Source: Ferrovibrio sp. (lineage in GTDB: Bacteria > Pseudomonadota > Alphaproteobacteria > Ferrovibrionales > Ferrovibrionaceae). Taken from it: 55,345 bases of DNA. The stretch lies in NCBI RefSeq assembly GCF_019636075.1, contig NZ_JAHBYG010000027.1, positions 1 through 55,345 of the forward strand. The letters are read 5' to 3'. A program made the position numbers and the translations under genes. Positions 1-8,209 of the stretch are shown in pieces. The number at the start of each line of letters is the position of its first letter. Positions within the stretch are counted from its first letter, which is position 1. The notes beneath the pieces were generated by a model. The model was not told the origin of the DNA. It ran no database searches and was given only the letters and a program-made list of their open reading frames with translations.

Positions 1-189
1 GCGGCTGCGATAGCCGGCGCTCTTGGCCGCCAGCACATAAGGATCGTTGAGCTGCCGCTCCAGCCAGCGTGTAGACGAAACCGTGCGGCCGCGCGCCTTC
101 TTCACCTTCACATGCGCGCGGTGGGCCGGAGCCTTATGGCTGGATGATTTGCTGCCGGGAGCGGAAGGCCCCTTGGGTTTGTCGGCCAT
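1..189 (-). CDS. rlmE: 23S rRNA 2'-O-ribose methyltransferase RlmE (N-terminal part, cut by window start)
   Basis: This is the first 63 codons of an RlmE/FtsJ/RrmJ protein, which methylates the 2'-O of a uridine in the 23S rRNA A-loop using SAM. The reverse strand starts at ATG 187-189. A basic, Ser/Lys-rich leader of about 35 residues is followed by the family segment [20 protein letters not shown] and then AGYRSR, typical of the start of the RrmJ fold. The SAM-binding core lies outside the window. It begins 4 bases after the ppx stop, so the two are probably co-transcribed; ppx-rlmE adjacency is common in alphaproteobacteria. The identification rests on the conserved N-terminal motif only. 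Confidence 0.85.
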   Translation of the reverse strand, partial: MADKPKGPSAPGSKSSSHKAPAHRAHVKVKKARGRTVSSTRWLERQLNDPYVLAAKSAGYRSR

Positions 190-193
190 GCGA

Positions 194-1234
194 TCAGCTC
201 CGACCACGCATCATTTCAAGCAAAACCCCTTCGCGCACGCCTCGATCGGCCACGCGCAGACGCGGCGCCGGCCAGAAGCGATGCAAGGCCTCCAGAATCG
301 CGCAGCCAGCCACCACCAGATCGGCGCGCTCTTCGCCGATGCAGGGATGCTTGGCGCGATCCGGCACCGGCATGCCCGCCAACCGGCGCGACTGTTCTAT
401 CACGGCCGGAAATTCCAGCCAGCAGCCATCCACATGGCGGCGCTCGTAACGCGGCAGGCCAAGCAATACGCCGGCAAGCGTGGTAACGGTGCCGGAGGTG
501 CCCAACACCTGCACCTTGCCGGCACGCATGGCCGCATTCAGGCCGTGCCGGGCCTCGAACGGCGCAAGATGCGCCGCCACTTCGTCGATCATCGCGCCAT
601 AGCTGCCGCTGTCGATATGGCCGGCCCCGTGGCGTTCGGTGAGATTGACCACGCCGAAAGGCAGCGAAATCCAGTCCAGCACTTCGGGCCGGCGGTCGCG
701 GTGCAGCCTGGCCCACATCACCTCGGTGGAGCCGCCGCCGATATCGAACACCACCGCCTGCTCATGCTGCGGTTCCAACAGCGGCCCACAGCCAGACAGC
801 GCCAGCCGCGCCTCTTCAGCCGTGGTGATGATATCGAAGCCGATGCCGGTGCTGGCCTTCACTTCATGCAGGAATTCCGGCCCGTTGGCGGCGCGGCGGC
901 AGGCCTCGGTGGCCACGGCACGCGCCATGGTCACCCCGCGCCGGGCCATCTTCTCGGAACAGATTTTCAGTGCCACCAGGGTGCGCGCCATCGCGGCTTC
1001 CGACAAGGCGCCGGTATTGGTAAGGCCCTCGCCCAGACGCACGATGCGGGAAAAGGCTTCCACCACGCGGAAACTGTCGGTGCGCCCTGTATCCCGCAAG
1101 GGACGGGCAATCAGCAGCCGGCAGTTATTGGTGCCGAGATCCAGCGCGGCGTAAATCGACGGCATCCGCGCCCCGCCCTTTGCAGGGGCGCCGGCGCCAG
1201 ACTGGCGCTGGGCTTTGCCAAAATCAGTTTCCAC
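194..1234 (-). CDS. ppx: Ppx/GppA family phosphatase (exopolyphosphatase-type)
   Basis: Member of the Ppx/GppA branch of the ASKHA superfamily, cleaving terminal phosphate from polyphosphate or pppGpp in the cytoplasm. The phosphate-1 loop [12 protein letters not shown] lies near residues 32-43, and the second phosphate loop [10 protein letters not shown] at about 163-172. At 346 aa it is the short form without the C-terminal HD domain of E. coli Ppx. An internal ATG 23 codons downstream ([11 protein letters not shown]) is an alternative start that would remove a Gly/Ala-rich leader. It ends 4 bases before rlmE. Sequence alone cannot separate exopolyphosphatase from guanosine pentaphosphatase activity. 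No ppk gene is in the window. Confidence 0.88.
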   Translation of the reverse strand: METDFGKAQRQSGAGAPAKGGARMPSIYAALDLGTNNCRLLIARPLRDTGRTDSFRVVEAFSRIVRLGEGLTNTGALSEAAMARTLVALKICSEKMARRGVTMARAVATEACRRAANGPEFLHEVKASTGIGFDIITTAEEARLALSGCGPLLEPQHEQAVVFDIGGGSTEVMWARLHRDRRPEVLDWISLPFGVVNLTERHGAGHIDSGSYGAMIDEVAAHLAPFEARHGLNAAMRAGKVQVLGTSGTVTTLAGVLLGLPRYERRHVDGCWLEFPAVIEQSRRLAGMPVPDRAKHPCIGEERADLVVAGCAILEALHRFWPAPRLRVADRGVREGVLLEMMRGRS

Positions 1235-1323
1235 GTTGCAAGTCTACCCCAGGGAAGCCAGAAGGATAAGGCTTCCGCTCTCGGGCTGCGCCCTATTGTT
1301 GATGGCTGGTATTTCCGACCGGG

Positions 1324-2340
1324 CTATTGTTTTTCGGATTTTTGCGGAGGAACCGCGAAAATCTGGCCAGGGTAGATCATATCCGGATCGCGAATCTGGC
1401 CCTTGTTGGCCTGATAGATCTCGGTATAGCGCAACCCCTCGCCATAGGCGCGACGGGCGATGCGCCACAGACTATTGCCTGGTTGCACCACCACGCTGCC
1501 GCCGGAAATCTTGATTTCCTCTGGCGCGGCGCGGCTGAACGGCAATTCCAGGCGAGACGCAACCTTGCCGCCGCCGGTCTGTTCCACTTGATCCACCCGC
1601 ATCGAGTAGATACCGGGTTCGACCTTTTCGGTGGGGCGCAACTGCCAACGGCCATTGGCATCGGCGGTGGCCACGCCGATCGGGGCGTTATTGAGATAGA
1701 CCTGCACGGTAGCGCCGGGCTGGGCACGGCCAGACAGGATCAGGTTGCCGGCCTCGTCATATTCGATGGCGTCCAGCGACAAGCCCTTGCGCGCCGGATC
1801 GAGCGGCGCCGTATTCGGGCCCTGCAACAGGCGGCTGGCGCCTTCCAGGGGGGTGAGCACAGCGATGGCCTGCTCGCCGGAAGCATTGGGATCGCATTCC
1901 GGCACCACGGCAACCACGCTGGCGGCAGCCTTGATCGGATCCATGTTGGGCAACTGGGCTTCCAGTACGAATTCCTGATTGCCCTTGTCCAGCGGCAGAT
2001 CGGGCACCAGAACCCATTCGCCACGCGAATCAGCCGTGACGCGGCCGATCTCGCGGCTGCCGGTTTTCACCACCACAACGGCGCCGGCATTGGCACGGCC
2101 GGCAAACACGGCGGTGCAGTTGCGGCTGATGCGCACCACATCGAAACTGGGCAACACTACTTCGGCGGGTTTTGGCGGCGGCGGCGGCGGCGGCGGCACC
2201 GGCAGCGGCGGCGCCGATCCCAGATTGGCCTGGGGCGATGCGCCACGCTGCTCAGCAGGATCGTGACGGAAGAAGATCACGGCAAGAATGCCGAGCACCG
2301 CGAATATGAGAAGCGTGAAGAAGAACCGACTGCCTCGCAC
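1324..2340 (-). CDS. Membrane-anchored LysM domain protein with proline-rich linker
   Basis: A 338-aa envelope protein. Residues about 5-24 form one hydrophobic segment (signal anchor), followed by a linker with a run of eight prolines near residues 49-56. Two Ig-like segments follow with matching cores (residues about 65-130 and 185-250, each with an A-G-A-x-V pattern and an N/S-R-G-W-like strand). The C-terminal 55 residues are a LysM peptidoglycan-binding domain (VQPGNSLWRIARRAYGEG ... YPGQIFAVP). It probably binds periplasmic peptidoglycan while tethered to the inner membrane; no catalytic domain is visible. It is divergent from the cytochrome b561 gene across a 179-bp gap. The family is common but poorly characterised in alphaproteobacteria. 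Confidence 0.82.
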   Translation of the reverse strand: MRGSRFFFTLLIFAVLGILAVIFFRHDPAEQRGASPQANLGSAPPLPVPPPPPPPPKPAEVVLPSFDVVRISRNCTAVFAGRANAGAVVVVKTGSREIGRVTADSRGEWVLVPDLPLDKGNQEFVLEAQLPNMDPIKAAASVVAVVPECDPNASGEQAIAVLTPLEGASRLLQGPNTAPLDPARKGLSLDAIEYDEAGNLILSGRAQPGATVQVYLNNAPIGVATADANGRWQLRPTEKVEPGIYSMRVDQVEQTGGGKVASRLELPFSRAAPEEIKISGGSVVVQPGNSLWRIARRAYGEGLRYTEIYQANKGQIRDPDMIYPGQIFAVPPQKSEKQ

Positions 2341-2519
2341 CGCGCGCCCCTCACGAAGATTTTATTTAACAGCGACTTACGCCGCGCCTCACCATCCGCC
2401 ACCGGTTGCCCGTGGCGTTATCCATAGATTAGGCCCTCGCCAGTCGGGTAGCAACACTTCTAAACTGAAAACTCCCCGACTCCTCCGGCAAGGTTTTGCC
2501 ATACCCTTCGGACCGCCCC

Positions 2520-3236
2520 ATGCAGCAGCCTGCCCCGACCGCCCCCGCCAATGCGAAAACCGCCAAAGTTTGGGATCTGCCCACCCGGCTGTTCCACTGG
2601 CTGCTGGTCATCCTAGTGGTTGCCATGGTGGGTACCGGCCTGACCGGCAAGCTGGAGCAGCATATGGTGATCGGCCAGGCCCTGCTGGCCCTGCTGCTGT
2701 TCCGGCTGATCTGGGGCTTCGTGGGCAACCGACAGGCCCGCTTCACCGATTTTCTGGCCGGACCGGGCGCCGCGCTGGCCTATCTCCGCGGCCTGATCGG
2801 CGGCGGAAACAAGCCGGGCCATGACGGCGGCTATGTGGGGCATAACCCGGTGGGCGGTTACGCGGTTTTTGCAATGCTGGGTCTGCTGCTGCTGCAGGCG
2901 GTGTCTGGCCTGTTCACCAGCGACGATTTTGTCTACGACGGCCCGCTCTACAGCCTGGTGCCCAGCAGCGTGGGCGCGCAGATGAGCAGCATCCACCGCA
3001 TTACCATCGACGCCATCTATATCGTGGTGGGCGTCCACCTGCTGGCTACGTTGTTCTATCTGCTGGTGAAGCGGGAAAACCTGGTGAAACCGATGGTGAC
3101 CGGCGACAAACAATTGCCGGCCGAGCAAGCCGCCGCAATTACCGCATCCGCCCAGGGCCCTGGCAATCTGGTGGCGGCGATCCTATTCGCCCTTTGCCTG
3201 GCCGTGGTGTTCGGCGGCATCGCCCTGCTGCGCTGA
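2520..3236 (+). CDS. Cytochrome b561-type di-haem membrane protein
   Basis: A 238-aa integral membrane protein of the bacterial cytochrome b561/b6 domain family, which carries two b-type haems and passes electrons between the quinone pool and a partner protein. Four main helices are visible at residues about 24-42, 50-68, 113-132 and 162-183, with candidate haem histidines H26, H48, H108, H159 and H173. A fifth hydrophobic segment closes the C terminus. I chose ATG 2520; an in-frame TTG at 2496 would add eight residues. No cytochrome c gene is adjacent, so the partner is unknown. The last 54 bases overlap the convergent AI-2E gene. Confidence 0.85.
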   Translation: MQQPAPTAPANAKTAKVWDLPTRLFHWLLVILVVAMVGTGLTGKLEQHMVIGQALLALLLFRLIWGFVGNRQARFTDFLAGPGAALAYLRGLIGGGNKPGHDGGYVGHNPVGGYAVFAMLGLLLLQAVSGLFTSDDFVYDGPLYSLVPSSVGAQMSSIHRITIDAIYIVVGVHLLATLFYLLVKRENLVKPMVTGDKQLPAEQAAAITASAQGPGNLVAAILFALCLAVVFGGIALLR

Positions 3237-4295
3237 TGCCTGCCCGGTAAAGAGCGCGCTTTCGCGGTAGCGCGCCAGCGTGAAACGGGTGAGCACGCCG
3301 ATCACGGCGCAAACCGGCACCGCGATCAGCATGCCGACAAAGCCGAACAGCGCACCGCCAGCAAACAACCCGAACATCACCCAGACCGGATGCAGGCCCA
3401 CCCGCTCGCCCACCAGCTTGGGCGTGAGGAAATTGCCCTCGATGAATTGGCCGATGCCGAACACCACGGCAGTGACCGCCACCCAGGTCCAGTCACCCCA
3501 GAATTGCACCAGGGCCACGATCATCGCGGTGACGAAGCCCACGATTGTGCCCACATAGGGAATGAACGAGATCAGCCCGGCGCCCAGGCCGATGACCAGG
3601 CCGAAATCCAAGCCGATCAGCGACAGGCCGATGGCATAAAAGCTGCCCAGCGCAACGCAGACCAGGGTTTGGCCGCGCACGAAGCCGGCCAGCACCTGAT
3701 CGATGGCGCGGGCCTGCTGGCGGATCACCTCGGCATGGTCACGCGGCAGATTCTGGTCGATCAGGTCGATCATGCGATCCCAGTCGCGCAGCAGATAGAA
3801 CGCCACCACCGGCGTCACCACCAGCAGCGACACAACGCCCAGCACCGCCTGGCCGCCGCCCAGCAATTGGCTCAGCACCTGGCCGAACACCTTCATGGCA
3901 TCGGCGGCATAGGTGCCCAACGCGGCCTTCACGTCGATGCGCAGGGGAATATCGTAATGCGCGGCCAGTTCCTGGATGATCGGCAATATGCGTTCGCGGA
4001 AGGAATCGATATAGCCCGGCAGGCGCGCGATGAAATTCGCCAACTGGCCGCTCAGCAGCGGCAACAGCAGCAGCAGAACCAGCAGGGTCAGCAGAAACAG
4101 CGTTGCCGTGATCACCGTGGTGGCGAGCGTGCGGCTCATCCCCGTGCGCTCCAGCCGATCGGCCAGCGGATCGAGGAAATACGCCAGCGCCATCGCCGCC
4201 ACGAAAGGCAGCAGCACGCCGCTCAATGCCGACAGCAGCAACAGGAATAGTACGGTGAGTGCCGCCCATATGGCGATTTGCTGGCGGCGGCTCAT
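3183..4295 (-). CDS. AI-2E/PerM family membrane transporter
   Basis: A 370-aa polytopic protein of the AI-2E (TqsA/PerM, UPF0118) family. Hydrophobic segments occur at about residues 8-25, 27-40, 60-85 and 150-170, followed by the family-typical C-terminal cluster containing GLGAGLISFIPYVG and a G-x-x-x-E-x-x-x-L-x-P-K segment (GQFIEGNFLTPKLVG). The substrate is not predictable; members are called autoinducer-2 exporters or Na+/H+ antiporters. ATG 4295 overlaps the DUF2066 stop by ATGA, which suggests translational coupling. The longer open frame upstream is the antisense of DUF2066 and was not used. The 3' end overlaps the convergent cytochrome gene by 54 bases. Confidence 0.87.
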   Translation of the reverse strand: MSRRQQIAIWAALTVLFLLLLSALSGVLLPFVAAMALAYFLDPLADRLERTGMSRTLATTVITATLFLLTLLVLLLLLPLLSGQLANFIARLPGYIDSFRERILPIIQELAAHYDIPLRIDVKAALGTYAADAMKVFGQVLSQLLGGGQAVLGVVSLLVVTPVVAFYLLRDWDRMIDLIDQNLPRDHAEVIRQQARAIDQVLAGFVRGQTLVCVALGSFYAIGLSLIGLDFGLVIGLGAGLISFIPYVGTIVGFVTAMIVALVQFWGDWTWVAVTAVVFGIGQFIEGNFLTPKLVGERVGLHPVWVMFGLFAGGALFGFVGMLIAVPVCAVIGVLTRFTLARYRESALFTGQASAQQGDAAEHHGQAKGE

Positions 4296-5470
4296 GGCTT
4301 GCGCAGCCCCAGCTCCCAGAAGCCGTCGCGCTGGCGCATATCCAGCCCACGCTGCGCCATGGCGGGAATCAATTGTTCGGCTGCGCCGAAGAAATCGATC
4401 TGCAATTGGGCATCGCGGTGGCTCATGCGCAGCACATCGAAGCGCCGGATCGGCGCCACGGCAGCCAATTGTTCGCGCAGCTTCACCCATTCGGCCAGAT
4501 TGGCGAAGGATGCCGCCGCCGAGAGGCTGGAGGGATGATCGAAATCCAGCCGCGTGATGCCCTTCCAATGATTGTCGAACCGCAGCACCAGGCCATCCAC
4601 GGCGCCATTCAACGTGCTTTCCACATCGCGGCCGACGGCAATGAAGGGCTCCAGCTTTTCCAGCGCCGCGGTATTGGCATCCCAGGCCGGGCCGCTTTGC
4701 GAAGGATAGATCTCGATCCGCACATTGCCATCGTCCTGGCTCACCAGGGTGGCTGCGATCAACAACGCCTCGCCGGCATTCTGCGCTTCAATGAAGCTGC
4801 GCAGCCTGCCGGTCTCGCCCAGCAGGCGATCCAACGGCGGCAGCGGATTGGCGGCGCTGTCTTCCGGCAGCAGCAAAGGCACCAGGGCCTGGATATCGGC
4901 CCGGCGCTTCCAGGATTCGCGCCAGGGATTCTCGCCGCTCCAGAGAACAGCGCCCTGCCCGCTGGCGGAACTACCTTGCCAGACCGGAATCAGCAGCACC
5001 GGCTTGGCCCGCACCTCGGAATAGGTCAGCTTCTCGGCCTGCAGCAGATTGCGGATCGCCTCGGGCCGGAAGCGCACGGTGATGCGGCCCAGATAGCGGG
5101 TGGCCGAGGTGCGTTCCTCGTCGATCTCGAAGCCGGCGACAGCCTCGTTCAGCAGGGCCTCGGTGGGCTGCGGCAGGCGGCCGTGATCGGCGTATATCGT
5201 CAGCCGGCGCAGCAATTGGGTGAAGGCGCGGCGCTGGCCTTCCTGCAGGGCGACCGGGCGGGCATTGGCCGCGCTGTCGGCCGAGGCATCCACCGGCACG
5301 CCAGCCACGGTGAAGACCGGAAGCTGGCGGATTTCCGGGCGCGCTGCCGGCTGCTGGGCATAAGCCACGGGCATAACGGCAGAAACACCGATCATGGCTC
5401 CGAAAAGAACCCCGGTCAGAAGGCAGGCCGCCCGCTTGGCGGCGGACCGGAGAAGGCTGGATCGAAGCAT
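4292..5470 (-). CDS. DUF2066 domain protein with signal peptide
   Basis: A 392-aa exported protein. From ATG 5470 there is a basic N-region and a long hydrophobic stretch ending in MPVAYAQQ, a plausible signal peptidase I site. The body has the DUF2066 pattern, with A-x-x-x-G-x-R-R-A-F-x-x-L-L-x-R-L near residues 75-92 and RAKPVLLIPVWQ further on. The function of the family is unknown. An upstream in-frame start (5521) would add 17 residues before the signal peptide and reach into the purM leader, so I prefer 5470. It is divergent from purM with about 60 bp between them and is coupled to the AI-2E gene. Confidence 0.82.
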   Translation of the reverse strand: MLRSSLLRSAAKRAACLLTGVLFGAMIGVSAVMPVAYAQQPAARPEIRQLPVFTVAGVPVDASADSAANARPVALQEGQRRAFTQLLRRLTIYADHGRLPQPTEALLNEAVAGFEIDEERTSATRYLGRITVRFRPEAIRNLLQAEKLTYSEVRAKPVLLIPVWQGSSASGQGAVLWSGENPWRESWKRRADIQALVPLLLPEDSAANPLPPLDRLLGETGRLRSFIEAQNAGEALLIAATLVSQDDGNVRIEIYPSQSGPAWDANTAALEKLEPFIAVGRDVESTLNGAVDGLVLRFDNHWKGITRLDFDHPSSLSAAASFANLAEWVKLREQLAAVAPIRRFDVLRMSHRDAQLQIDFFGAAEQLIPAMAQRGLDMRQRDGFWELGLRKP

Positions 5471-5523
5471 TGCAAACAAAGCCGGAATGAGTAAGGTGGC
5501 GCCGTCAAATCTAGCCGACAAGC

Positions 5524-5535
5524 GAGGCTACCATC
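5524..5535 (+). promoter_or_regulatory. Shine-Dalgarno and putative ATC start of purM
   Basis: GAGG at 5524-5527 is followed by five bases and ATC at 5533-5535. This is the only well-spaced ribosome-binding signal before the conserved PurM N terminus. ATC is a near-cognate start codon, so initiation would be weak unless regulated. It is inferred from position and reading frame only. Confidence 0.5.
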
Positions 5536-6600
5536 AACACGTCGCCGCTTTATAAAGCTGCCGGGGTCGATATCGACGCCGGCGAAGCCCTGGTCGATGC
5601 CATCAAACCGCTGGCTGCCAGCACACGCAGGCGTGGCGCCGATGCCTCGCTGGGTGGTTTTGGCGCCTTGTTCGATCCCAAAGCCGCCGGCTTCAAGGAT
5701 CCGATCCTGGTTTCCTCCACCGATGGTGTGGGCACCAAGCTGAAAATCGCCATCGAAACCGGCCGGCATGACGGCGTGGGCATCGATCTGGTGGCCATGG
5801 TGGTGAACGACATCCTGGTGCAGGGCGCCGAGCCGCTGTTCTTTCTCGACTATTTTGCCACCGGCAAGCTGGACGTGGAAATCGCCAAGCGCGTGGTGGC
5901 CGGTATTGCGGAAGGCTGCCGCCAGGCCGGTTGCGCGCTGATCGGCGGCGAAACCGCCGAGATGCCCGGCATGTATGCCGCGCAGGATTACGATCTGGCC
6001 GGCTTTGCCGTGGGTGCGGCCGAACGCGGCACATTGCTGCCGCGCGACGTGAAGCCGGGCGATGTGCTGATCGGCCTGTCGTCTTCCGGCGTGCATTCCA
6101 ACGGCTTTTCGCTGGTGCGCAAGGTGATCCGCGACAATGGGCTGGAATTCGAGAGCCCGGCGCCGTTTTCCAATGACCGTACCCTGGCCGAAATCCTGAT
6201 GGCCCCCACCCGCATCTACGTGAAGAGCTGCATGCCCGATGTGCGCTCGGGTGCCATCAAGGCGATGGCGCATATCACCGGCGGCGGCCTGACCGAGAAT
6301 GTGCCGCGCGTGCTGCCCGATGGCACCCGCGCGGTGATCGATGCCCGGAGCTGGCCGCTGCCGCCGGTTTTCACCTGGCTGCGCCAGGCCGGCAATATCA
6401 GCGACAAGGAAATGGCCCGGGCGTTCAATTGCGGCATCGGCCTGGTAATCGCCGCCGCGGCGGAAGATGCCGATGCATTGCTCGGCCGCTTGAAGGCGGT
6501 GGGTGAATCCGCCTATCGCATCGGCCATATCGAGGCCCTGCCCGACCCGAAGGCCGAGCCGGTGGCCGAGACGCTGAACACCGCACAAGCCTGGAAATGA
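5533..6600 (+). CDS. purM: Phosphoribosylformylglycinamidine cyclo-ligase (AIR synthetase), probable ATC start
   Basis: PurM closes the imidazole ring of AIR using ATP, the fifth step of purine synthesis. The conserved N-terminal segment [20 protein letters not shown] begins at 5551, followed by [23 protein letters not shown] and [11 protein letters not shown]. An in-frame TAG at 5512-5514 bounds the frame, and there is no ATG, GTG or TTG before TTG 5668, which would delete 45 conserved residues. The best start is ATC 5533, with GAGG at 5524-5527 five bases upstream. That gives 355 aa, the normal length, beginning (M)[10 protein letters not shown]. The alternative is a substitution or base error in an ATG. 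It overlaps purN by ATGA. Confidence 0.9.
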   Translation: MNTSPLYKAAGVDIDAGEALVDAIKPLAASTRRRGADASLGGFGALFDPKAAGFKDPILVSSTDGVGTKLKIAIETGRHDGVGIDLVAMVVNDILVQGAEPLFFLDYFATGKLDVEIAKRVVAGIAEGCRQAGCALIGGETAEMPGMYAAQDYDLAGFAVGAAERGTLLPRDVKPGDVLIGLSSSGVHSNGFSLVRKVIRDNGLEFESPAPFSNDRTLAEILMAPTRIYVKSCMPDVRSGAIKAMAHITGGGLTENVPRVLPDGTRAVIDARSWPLPPVFTWLRQAGNISDKEMARAFNCGIGLVIAAAAEDADALLGRLKAVGESAYRIGHIEALPDPKAEPVAETLNTAQAWK

Positions 6601-7199
6601 AAAAGCCGGTTGCGATCCTGATCTCTGGTCGGGGTAGCAATATGCGGGCGCTGATCGAGGCGGCCCAGGCACCCGATTATCCCGCCCGCATTGCCTGCGT
6701 GATTGCAAACCGCGCCGATGCCGCCGGCCTGGACGAAGCCCGCGCGCTTGGCGTGCCCACGCATGCGATTGCCAGCAAGGGCCTCAACCGCGAGGCGTTT
6801 GAAACGCAATTGAGCGCGGCCCTGCAGGCATCGGGAGCCGAGATCATCTGCCTGGCCGGCTTCATGCGATTGTTCACGCCGGATTTCACCCGCGCCTGGT
6901 ATGGCCGCATGCTCAACATCCATCCGTCCCTGCTGCCGGCCTTCAAAGGCCTGGACGTGCATCGGCGCGTGGTGGAAAGCGGCGTGCGTTTCACCGGCTG
7001 CACCGTGCATTTCGTCTCGCCGGAAATGGATGAAGGGCCGATCATCCTGCAAGCTGCCATACCGGTGCCGCAGCATGCCTCGCCCGAACAGGTTGCCGAT
7101 GCCGTGCTGGCGGAAGAGCACAAGCTATACCCGCAAGCCCTGCGTCTGCTGGCGGAAGGCCGACTGGTTATCGACGGGCCGCGCGTGACGATAAGCTAA
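6597..7199 (+). CDS. purN: Phosphoribosylglycinamide formyltransferase 1
   Basis: PurN transfers a formyl group from 10-formyl-THF to GAR, the third step of purine synthesis. The 200-aa protein has the N-terminal [11 protein letters not shown] loop (residues 10-20), and the catalytic triad matches the E. coli enzyme: N107 and H109 in [14 protein letters not shown], and D145 in [10 protein letters not shown]. It overlaps purM by four bases (ATGA), so the two are a translationally coupled pair. Its TAA shares four bases (CTAA) with the TAG of the convergent universal stress gene, leaving no room for an intrinsic terminator. Confidence 0.96.
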   Translation: MKKPVAILISGRGSNMRALIEAAQAPDYPARIACVIANRADAAGLDEARALGVPTHAIASKGLNREAFETQLSAALQASGAEIICLAGFMRLFTPDFTRAWYGRMLNIHPSLLPAFKGLDVHRRVVESGVRFTGCTVHFVSPEMDEGPIILQAAIPVPQHASPEQVADAVLAEEHKLYPQALRLLAEGRLVIDGPRVTIS

Positions 7200-8032
7200 T
7201 TGCTTAGCAGCACCGGTAGCGTCATGCCGGAGAGAATGCTTTCCGTAACGCCGCCGAAAACCAGTTCGCGCAGCCGAGAGGCGCCGAAGGCCCCCATCAC
7301 CAATAGATCGCATTGCCGGCTGGTTGCCTCGGCCAGCAAAGCCGCCCCGACCTTGAGGCCAGTATCCTCGGCGGCAACGGCTTCCACGCGGATACCATGG
7401 CGACGCAGCAGGTCGGCGCCATCTTCCAGCGAGGTGCGGCCCTTCTTCTCCGGGCCGATGCGTAGCAGCACCACGCTTTCGGCGCCCTTGAGCAGCGGCA
7501 TCGCATCATGAGTGGCGCGCGCCACCTCGCGTTTGCCATTCCAGGCCACCAGCACGCGACGGCCAAGATCGGTGAATATACCCTGATGCGGCACCGCCAA
7601 CACGGGGCGCCCGGCCTGCAAGGCAAGCTCCTGCGGCAACACATCGGTGCCATAGGGAATGGCGCCCGGATCGTTGGGCGACGGATCGGGTTGGCCCACG
7701 ATCACCAGATCGCTGGCACGCGCCTGGATGCGCAAGGCCTCCACCGGCACCAGATCGCTCTGTCGCCAGCGATGCGGCAGGTTGGCCGCCGTGCAGGCTG
7801 CGATGAAGGCCTCATGGTTTGCCCCGGAAGCAACCTGGGCATCGTCCATCTGTTTCTGAATCAATTCGGTGGGGATGTATTCGCCCATATAATAAGGCAC
7901 GTTGGGCGGCGGCACAGTGTAGAAACCGGTCAGCTGCGCGGCGAAGCGCTTAGCCAGAGCGATGGCAAGCTGGGTGCGCGCGGTGTTGCGCGGATCCAAC
8001 GTGAGATGCACGGTGATATCACGATAACTCAT
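7196..8032 (-). CDS. Universal stress protein, tandem-domain type
   Basis: A 278-aa UspA-superfamily protein with two alpha/beta Usp halves. The N-terminal half starts at YRDITVHL; the C-terminal half starts near RRVLVAWNGKREVARA and ends with VMGAFGASRLRELVFGG. That last segment is the G-2x-G-9x-G ATP-binding loop, with the usual final Ser/Thr replaced by Gly, so nucleotide binding is uncertain. Length and layout fit the alphaproteobacterial two-domain class. A strong ribosome site (AGGAGG in the reverse strand, near 8039-8044) precedes ATG 8032. Its role in stress survival is inferred from the family; the trigger is unknown. Confidence 0.88.
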   Translation of the reverse strand: MSYRDITVHLTLDPRNTARTQLAIALAKRFAAQLTGFYTVPPPNVPYYMGEYIPTELIQKQMDDAQVASGANHEAFIAACTAANLPHRWRQSDLVPVEALRIQARASDLVIVGQPDPSPNDPGAIPYGTDVLPQELALQAGRPVLAVPHQGIFTDLGRRVLVAWNGKREVARATHDAMPLLKGAESVVLLRIGPEKKGRTSLEDGADLLRRHGIRVEAVAAEDTGLKVGAALLAEATSRQCDLLVMGAFGASRLRELVFGGVTESILSGMTLPVLLSN

Positions 8033-8103
8033 CGCCTGCCTCCTGTGTTGTTCAGTCCTGGCAGTGGGTCTTACTTGGTAGCGGGTCAGATGCGTTGATG
8101 CTT

Positions 8104-8137
8104 AGCGGTTTCCCATCAATCCCCCGGGAAAGCCGCT
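8104..8137. other. Imperfect hairpin in the gap before the universal stress gene
   Basis: AGCGG-T-TTCCC (8104-8114) pairs with GGGAA-AG-CCGCT (8126-8137) across an 11-base loop. On the plus strand it is followed by TTGCATTTTT, which resembles a weak terminator, but no plus-strand gene ends here. It lies between the 3' end of the minus-strand peptide importer operon and the start of the universal stress gene, so it could end or stabilise that message or sit in the usp leader. The rest of the 177-bp gap shows nothing clear. Confidence 0.35.
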
Positions 8138-8209
8138 TGCATTTTTGTGCCTACGAATTTAGGCGCCTTGGCCTCAGGCTACAAGTGAACAAAATTCGGC
8201 AATATGAAA

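Noticed and set aside
47..1375. 442-codon plus-strand open frame antisense to ppx
   Set aside because: Composition is His/Arg/Gln-rich with no recognisable motif, typical of antisense frames in GC-rich DNA; ppx is clear on the other strand.
2496..2519. TTG 2496 as the start of cytochrome b561
   Set aside because: It adds eight residues only, and its AAGG is too close; ATG 2520 is simpler, though neither has a strong ribosome site.
5668..6600. purM starting at TTG 5668
   Set aside because: This would remove 45 conserved residues including the GVDIDAG segment and lacks a well-placed ribosome site.
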